DNA from: Kalaharituber pfeilii
Lineage: Eukaryota > Ascomycota > Pezizomycetes > Pezizales > Pezizaceae
Length of the DNA: 64,000 nt
Assembly (NCBI GenBank): GCA_015179045.1
Contig: WHUZ01000030.1
Span: 62,001 to 126,000 of the forward strand
Direction: 5' to 3'
Position 1 is the first letter of the stretch, and each line of letters opens with the position of its first letter. The notes under the pieces are model-generated. The model ran no database searches, had not been told where the DNA came from, and saw nothing but the letters and a program-made list of their open reading frames with translations. This document shows positions 57,801 to 64,000 of the stretch, one piece after another. The translations under genes were made by a program, and so were the position numbers.

Positions 57801-59229
57801 GTTCGGGGATCGACAACGGAAGATTTGTCGTCATTGGCAAGTCCTTTCGCACTCAAAGCTGCCGCTTGTCTTTTCTGTTCTTCAGCTCTCTCATGTCCCG
57901 CATCAATCCTGCGTCGTTCCACCTCAGCGGCTTTCTTCAGTTCGATCGTCTTTATTTTTGTGGGACCAGCAGGAAGTCCATTAGGTAGACCACTCTGGAT
58001 GCCATTCCTCACTGGAAGCGCAGTTGGTGCAGAAATCGATATCGGTCCCGAAATGCTACCCTTTCCTCCAGTCTGGCCCATTGCATTAGTCTTCGGTCTC
58101 TTACCTTTGACATCCTGCGGGTCCTTCGTCAATGCCCATCCTCTCTCCAACCCAGATCGCGTAATCACCATGGGTGCCCCAATGATACTTCCAAAGACAT
58201 ATCCGCTATTCCTCTCTTGTCCTTTCCCAGAACTCGAAACTTTTCCCTTATTACTCCTCTTGTTGCTCTCTATATCACTGGGCCGAGGCGTCAACACTGG
58301 AGATCCATTTGGCGAGGAAGCACCCATTGATCGCATTCCAGCTTTGTCAGCACCCTCCGTTGGGGATGTCGAGTCGAATCTCCTCGTTGTGATGCTGTTG
58401 CTGGTTGATGCTGAGTATGCCAGGCGCGGGAAAAGCTGCAATACATTGAATAAGATCAATAGCGTGACAACCAGTGGAAAGACCCTAACGGCGACATTTC
58501 CAAGTCCAAGGGCATGGGGAAAACTTCCTGCCCACCAGGCGCCATACGCCAAAGTAATCAAAAACAATCCATAGTCCTGGCCTTTTGCTCCATCCTTAGT
58601 TGCCGCCTGCCCGTGATCTTTAAACAATCCACAAAGGGCCGGAATCCGAATGGCGCCATAAAGAATCAATGTTCCCTCCACAGCTATTTGCACAATCGTT
58701 GGCCCCACCAGTTCCGGTCGCATAAAACACACTGGGACGAACTGAATCCTCGCGAATCCAATCACCAGAGCCCCCGTAACAGCTCGTATACCCAATGCAA
58801 CCAGTAACCCAATCTTCTCAAACCTGTGCGGCGACTCGTCATGAATCCTCCAGAGTACAATCCCAAGCCCCAAAACCCTCGCGACCTGTTCCGCGATTGT
58901 GGCCAAAGTGACGCCAATTTGACATGGTATGTTGCTCAAGAGCAATACCACGGCGAACTGTGCTAAAGCAAACAAGGCCACGGAAAGAGAGAACAGTAAA
59001 AGGACCAGCGTTCGGCGATGAAGAAGGAGAGTCTTGAAGTGGCCGTATAATCCAGTACAAAATGCGGATGCGGCAGCATGGAGAAGTATTCCTCTATGGT
59101 GATATTAGCCAAATTGGGAAAAACACCAATGGTATATCTCACTGACAATGCAAATGTAGAAGCTAGAACTGCTATCGCTTCTGATGGCTCAGTAACTCTG
59201 ACATCTTGTCCATTTTGTTGATCCGCCAT
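48678..59229 (-). CDS. Giant ~3505-residue multi-span membrane protein with ~60 LW repeats; one apparent frameshift
   Basis: Exon 1 is 59127-59229, then a very short intron (59092-59126), then one 10.4-kb exon to a stop at 48678. The N-terminal ~250 residues have about six or seven hydrophobic segments, for example VLLLFSLSVALFALAQFAVV and VFPLVVTLLILFNVL, resembling a fungal polytopic domain of the DUF7703 type (recalled, not tested). The next ~1000 residues are charged and disordered, with helical parts. From about residue 1550 to the end, short Leu-Trp motifs (GLW, SLW, KLW) occur about 60 times. Many follow a supra-unit: LWxREtAxRTTxxVPER, ~20 residues, VSGGLW, ~12 residues, LWKRPxExW. 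Two internal tandem duplications are visible. The frame breaks once in a G6 run near 52488-52493; one more G restores a complete repeat unit and makes the total coding length divisible by three. I do not recognise a function. Membrane scaffold with multivalent LW motifs is inference. Confidence 0.75.
50120..50465 (-). repeat. 216-bp tandem duplication within the LW-repeat gene
   Basis: The block starting CTCTCCGGCACTGCCGCCGT on the plus strand at about 50122 recurs at about 50337, a 72-codon period. Each copy encodes LW(V/I)RE(K/T)A(S/R)RTTAAVPER followed by VKVSGGLWAPK in the neighbouring unit. The copies differ mainly at third positions, so the duplication has been kept under coding constraint. 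Confidence 0.8.
51781..51836. repeat. (GTTGCT)n microsatellite in coding sequence
   Basis: About nine perfect hexamers. On the sense strand they encode an alternating Ala-Thr run in the LW-repeat protein. The period of six keeps the frame. Confidence 0.9.
53670..54770 (-). repeat. ~551-bp tandem duplication within the LW-repeat gene
   Basis: Two adjacent copies with a period of about 551 bases. For example AGACTTGGTCATTGGAACTGG at 54627 corresponds to GACTTGGTCATTGAAACTGG 551 bases earlier, and TCCACAGCAGGAACTGCGCG recurs at about 54166 and 54714. Each copy encodes about 184 residues with KSFLWSV, SSxLWSSAPA, KLWT, VGLWPRGEV, KGLWRDAGI and KVSG(G/D)LW. Confidence 0.8.
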
Positions 59230-62200
59230 TTCCGTCTCTCTGTAAGCTCCTCCAACAAAGGCTACCCCGTAGCCAACAATAGAATATAAAAGGACCTATC
59301 CAATAAGAAACCGTCGCGAGAAAGGGTATATCTATGTATGTGTCTAAAACCAATGACAGCCGACAAGAAGTGGAAAAATATGATACCTATTTTCACCGTT
59401 AAGCTTAGCAGATGAAAACAAATAATACAGATTTTCAGTATATACCTAGAAAAGGGACATATATATATTATTAAAAAGCCGTCTACTGAACCATCAAATC
59501 TATGATCTTGTAAAGTCAATGACCCAGGCTAACTAGAGCCTTATTCTTAAAATTCTCAAAACGGGGTGAAATGGAGCTCGGCAGAGAAATGGGAGCAATG
59601 CAATCAAGCACGCTACAACCAAGTGATTCCAGAGTATAATGACCTCTATTCGCTTGATAAGTACCAGTCAGTAAAATTCCACTGAATCCCAGATTCGCAG
59701 TGTATTGATATCTCTGTGACGCAAGTGACCAAACGAGGCACCCAACAAGATGACGAAGTGGGAGAAAATCCGGGTATGGAATAACGATAATCCCCTATGA
59801 CAGAAGTAAAAGGGAAGGGAATGGGGTAAAGAAAAGGAACACCACCAGGTTTCGACAACAGTTCTAGAAATCTCACCACTACCTTCTTTAGTCCCTGTAT
59901 GCAGTCGGTAACCAATCGTAAAACTCGAGCAGTCCAATTCGCCGGAAATTCGTTTAATGCGGCTTGTCGTGATATGTGTAGCCTCCCGCTCAGTGCCTAC
60001 GCTGTCTGCCCTGCAACCCGGCGTACCCGCAGCAAGTGCTATTCTAAGCGCTGCTTTGCTTTCAGCAGCAAAGTTTCCAAATTCGTATCTTCGTGCCCAG
60101 CGCTTATGTTCCTTCGCCTTCCTTCTCTCTTGTACGACCTCAGAACAAAAGGGGAAAAAAATAAAATAAAATAAAATAAAAAAGACTGCTCGAGAATCCT
60201 GCCTCGACTGTTTTTCCTGCCAAACGTATTTACTCTTGACTCCCACGATGAATATAAAAATGGAAGTCAAGTTCCTTTAGCGCAGAGACTGAAGTGCTTG
60301 CCAATGTATCTGTTTTACTCACCGGATTGTGAAGCAGCTCAGGGTATCTACTTGAATCAAGGTGAGGAAACACAAATGCAAACACCGTAACCCAGTAACA
60401 AACAAGGGAAGTCTCGTCAGTGAATGAATATTAAGCGTGTCGTATCCACGGCCGGCGGATGATCGAAATTGATAAAAGTATATGACAAAAGGCCACCAGC
60501 AACGAAAAGAAAGCGCTCCTGGCGTGGATGTGAAATTTAAGGTCAATCCGTATGTGTTTGTTTCTTGTTACCAAGAAAACAAAAAAGTCGCGAGGCGAGA
60601 GGAGGGGAGCAGAAACGCAAAGAGAGGAAAGAGAACGACAGGAGGGCCCTCAGACACAGTAGGCTCCAACTCCTAAATCTTCCTCGTCACGGCTTGCGAT
60701 GCTAGTTCAGCATTGTCGAAGAGTCTCCCAAATTACAAGAGGACCCCCCAGGGCTCGCTAACCATTCAGCAAAATCTACACTCTGACGCTGCACATTCGC
60801 ATTGCGGCGTAGGCCACGAGTCCAGCAATGGGGATAGTGGAGAGTGCATTGGTCAAACAATGAATCCAGGATGCCCCGGATGCCCCCCTCTGGTCACATA
60901 CATCCAAAATACAGAATATCGTGACGAGCAGTACCAGGCTTGGTGCCCTTTAATGCACACTAGGCAAAACGTGACACGAGGCGACTAGCTGAATCGTTTC
61001 AACAGGGATTCTTTGACGCCTTGTGTATCAAAAACCCTTGCTTCCATACATTGACAAGCTAAACGCCCAGGCGCGGCACTCTCGGAATTTCAGTAACCGC
61101 TGACGACGGGGTATCTTTCACATATTAAGCCATATTTCGATGAGGATCTGTGCGTGTCAAACCTTAATCCCCGGCGCGATTCCAAACGGAGGACGCAGTA
61201 CGGTACTGGCTTCCAATGTACGTGACAGTGTGAACTTGCCTAGAGAACGGATGGCACATGAGACGTTATTGGAAGATGTGCCTGAGGTGGTGATACCGCT
61301 AATAATAGGCCAACTTACAGAACCGCTTTCTCAGTCTCGTAGAATCAATTAATACTCACAACCTATGATATGTACCTTCGCCCTTCGTGCTCATAACAGA
61401 TGGATGGTCTTGGCATGACGCTCCTGCTCATGCACCTCTAATTTCATCGCAACTTCAAGTATCTCTCCAAGAGAGTAGCTGGCACGACTTCCGACCGTAT
61501 GGAGATTTCCGGGGCTGACTACACAGTCCTCGCTTATTTAATATGATTTGGAGACTCAAGGTGCTGACTGCGAGTGGCATGAAAAGCCCAAAGTGCAAAC
61601 TACTCCTAGTCCTGTTGCCATGGAGCTATTCCACTCATGTCCAGCTTCCGCTTCAGGAAGTTAACTGACTAAGGCCAAGATGCATGTGGAGAACCAGGAA
61701 CTTATGAATGTTGGCTGGAGGCCAGGCACGATAAACTCTGACGTAAAACAGACAAGGGATGTTGAAAATGGCTTTACGAGCTCCTCCAAAAAGAAAAGCA
61801 AAAAAGTAGAGTAAAACTGTGCAGTTCTGTTGGGAGTGTCGGAGAGAGGAAAAGGCGAAAGGTGTTAGTATCAGCACTGAGAGGACGTGGAGGACCACAC
61901 TTTCGAGACATACGTTTAAATAGTACCTAGTAGCATGGACTACTGCTATCGTGAAAGAGATGGAGCTTATGATATATGATAGTATCATTTCTTTATATTT
62001 CAGATAACTTAGATACTTCTAGATATCCAAACATTAGACCCCATAAAGCTCAAAGTTCCTGCCGGAAAGTACCATTTGAAGGAGTACGGACAACGATCAT
62101 GATCTACACTTGATGATTTTTGTTTTTCATGGAGTCAACTACAGACATGCTCAAAGACAGAGTTGGCGACTCCATGAAATCTCCAAGATTCATAGCATAG

Positions 62201-62762
62201 CAGCAACATCACAAGTCTCAAAATACCAGCTCACTGTAAAAGAGAACCTTTAGCCTCGAGTACTTTTTGCCAGCGCGATCACCTCATGTGTTAGAAAGCA
62301 GATCCACTTCACGTCCAGTGCTTTAAGGCGCCTGTGTAATGATCTAGCTCATCGAGACGAGCACTCGACGAGCTAAAAGTAGTCACATAGTCCCATATCG
62401 AGATTCTTATGTACAGAGGCCATAAAAGGAAAAATTCTACGTCACAACATCGAATTGTGGTGCGGTCACTCTCGTTCAATTCCTGATATTAACTAAACCA
62501 TACATGCTACTCGTTAAATGTGCTTGAGAGTCATCATCATCGTTATCATCCATCACAGGCATGAAATATATACGCCCGCGGACCGAGTCTAATTCCCTAA
62601 ATATATGGTACCCAAATCCGAAGGACAATGGGAGGGGAAAAATGGAAAGGGAAAAAAGGCTGGAACCGAACCAAAAATTTGAAAAAAAAAAAAAAAAAAA
62701 AAAAAAAGTAACAAATCGCAATCCAAATTGTCGGCGCCGGGAATAGCAAGCAGAAACCAAAC
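59230..62762. other. Intergenic region, no supported gene
   Basis: 3.5 kb upstream of the giant gene and downstream of the permease stop. Only short open frames without domains are present, including 59668-60270 on the minus strand, which crosses AT-rich low-complexity DNA. An A26 run lies at 62682-62707, just outside the permease stop codon. (AAAAT)n repeats are at 60160-60180. Confidence 0.55.
62682..62707. repeat. A26 homopolymer near the permease 3' end
   Basis: A run of 26 A on the plus strand (T26 on the permease strand) about 55 bases past the permease stop codon, in its likely 3' UTR. Confidence 0.85.
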
Positions 62763-64000
62763 TTAAAATAGCCAACTGATGAATGTCTTATAGAACCACT
62801 GTCCTTTCGTCTTGGTACCGGCTTCGGTAGCTTTCTTCGCTGCTTGTCTTCTCAAGAACTCCTCCTCCTCACGATCAATCCTATCTTTTCCAGAGTACAA
62901 ATCTGCCTGCATGGCTGGGATACCGGTATTCTTATACATGAATTTATATCCAAAAATCATGATCAGATACAGCGGGATTCCAAGATAGCCAGTGACAAAG
63001 CTCTTTGCTTTAAACGTTGGAGTAAATACGTCAAAGTTCTTGAAGACGGCAATTAAGCAACATGCAAAAAGAGCACCATATGACCCAACAAGCCCAAATG
63101 GGGCTGTATACGGCATCTGCTCGTCTGTTACACCTTGTAATCGGCGGGCACGCACAAAGAAGATGTGAGTGACAAGAATGGAGATCCAGGTGAGGATACC
63201 AAAGATGGTGGTTAGATTGACAAAGTATCCGAAGACATCCTTGCTACTGCTTGATACGTTCATGAAAGCCAAAAGCGCAAATGAGGCCGAGAGAGCGAGG
63301 GCGTAGATTGGGACACCGCGCTTGTCTGTCTTTGCTAGGAAGCGTGGAGCCTTCCCCTCGAGTGCAAGACCATAAATCGTTCGGGAAGCAATGTAAAGAT
63401 CCGAGTTGGAAGCGGAGAAGACGAATAGAAGGATACAGGCATTAAGAATTCCTGGAAGGTGGCGAATGCCAGAAAGTTTGATGGCTGCAACGAATGGAGA
63501 TGCATTCGCTCCAGTACTCTGGTTTGTAGCATAGATAAGGTCCTGGGAGTTGTATGGGAGGATCATTCCGAGAAGGAACACCGAAAGGCAGTAAAAAATC
63601 AAAATGCGGAAGAAGGTAAGCCTAATAGCTCGAGGAATAGTCTTGCGTGGGTTTTGGGCTTCTCCGACTGTGACGCCCACAAGCTCAGTACCGAGATATG
63701 CGAATGTGGCTGTGACGAATGTAGACCAAATCGCCAAAAATCTCCCAGTGTGCCCATCAGTGAGATATGGTCTAATAGCACCAGGATCTTTCCAATACTT
63801 GAAGCCTGTAGCCTCACCAGATGGGCCACCACCGCAGGCAAGGATAAGCGAGACAATAATGATTCCACAAATTGTGACCACCTTGATGCCTGTATGTTAA
63901 TATCAGCGGTTAGCCAATCAAAATATAAAAGGAATGTAGAAATAGTGGGATATACTTGATAGCCAAAATTCGAATTCACCGAACAACTTAATCCCAAAAT
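62763..64000 (-). CDS. Amino-acid permease (fungal YAT family), 3' part; runs off right edge
   Basis: Two exons are in the window: the end of one (63956-64000) and the terminal exon (62763-63889), with a 66-bp intron (donor GTATAT, acceptor CAG) joining in phase. The visible 390 residues correspond to the C-terminal two thirds of a 12-span APC-family permease. They start in the block FGEFEFWLSSIKVVTICG and continue with AYLGTELVGVTVGEAQNPRK, FSASNSDLYIASRTIYGLA, TDKRGVPIYAL and later membrane segments to a cytosolic tail. These blocks are typical of plasma-membrane amino-acid/proton symporters of the Gap1/Lyp1/Dip5 type; substrate preference cannot be read from this part. The tail is charged (DREEEEFLRRQAAKK) and could carry regulatory lysines for endocytosis, which is inference. 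The N-terminus, with any regulatory degron, lies outside the window. Confidence 0.9.

Noticed and set aside
57729..58574. 281-codon plus-strand open frame
   Set aside because: Antisense to the disordered and membrane part of the giant gene; no domain.
1..64000. CRISPR arrays, rRNA genes or integrase attachment sites
   Set aside because: No evenly spaced direct-repeat array or rRNA sequence seen, and the window is eukaryotic nuclear DNA.

Overview
The window looks like a nuclear scaffold segment from a filamentous ascomycete (Pezizomycotina). The lineage call is inference. It rests on the gene families (Cti6-type PHD protein, class II myosin of about 2400 residues, Red1-type zinc-finger protein, GST with a long fungal C-terminal part, YAT permease), on many short GT-AG introns, on a tRNA-Arg(TCT) with an intron, and on a decayed fungal HNH-nuclease repeat gene. 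Intergenic DNA is long (0.5-4 kb) and rich in homopolymers, which would suit an early-diverging class such as Pezizomycetes, but I cannot fix a genus.

Layout, left to right: 5' part of an unrecognised Ser-rich gene running off the left edge (minus, 1-977); a Cti6-like PHD-finger gene (plus, 4711-6635, four exons); tRNA-Arg(TCT) with a 15-nt intron (plus, 9213-9299); a single-exon unrecognised 809-residue protein with a possible PB1/ubiquitin-like fold (minus, 9835-12264); DNA polymerase eta (minus, 16216-19122, five exons); a HCxAGKDRTG tyrosine phosphatase (minus, 20126-21426, five exons); a ~1.16-kb foldback element with ~500-bp near-identical inverted arms (22664-23827); a Ppn2-like endopolyphosphatase (minus, 24469-26280); an HNH-nuclease pseudogene (plus, ~29540-30782); class II myosin heavy chain (minus, 31802-39499, ten exons); a Red1-like zf-C3H1 protein divergent from it (plus, 40307-44318, seven exons); a GST-like protein (plus, 45128-46471, five exons); a giant ~3505-residue membrane protein with about 60 'LW' repeats (minus, 48678-59229); and the 3' part of an amino-acid permease running off the right edge (minus, 62763-64000).

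These are mostly independent housekeeping genes: chromatin (Cti6), RNA elimination (Red1), translesion synthesis (Pol eta), cytokinesis (myosin II), polyphosphate turnover and transport. No gene cluster or operon-like system is visible. The least explained item is the giant gene at 48.7-59.2 kb: an N-terminal multi-span membrane domain joined to a ~3200-residue tail in which short Leu-Trp motifs recur in a semi-regular supra-unit. Two long genes (myosin II and the LW-repeat gene) each need one extra G in a short G run to stay in frame. All exon models were read by eye, with phase checked at every junction.
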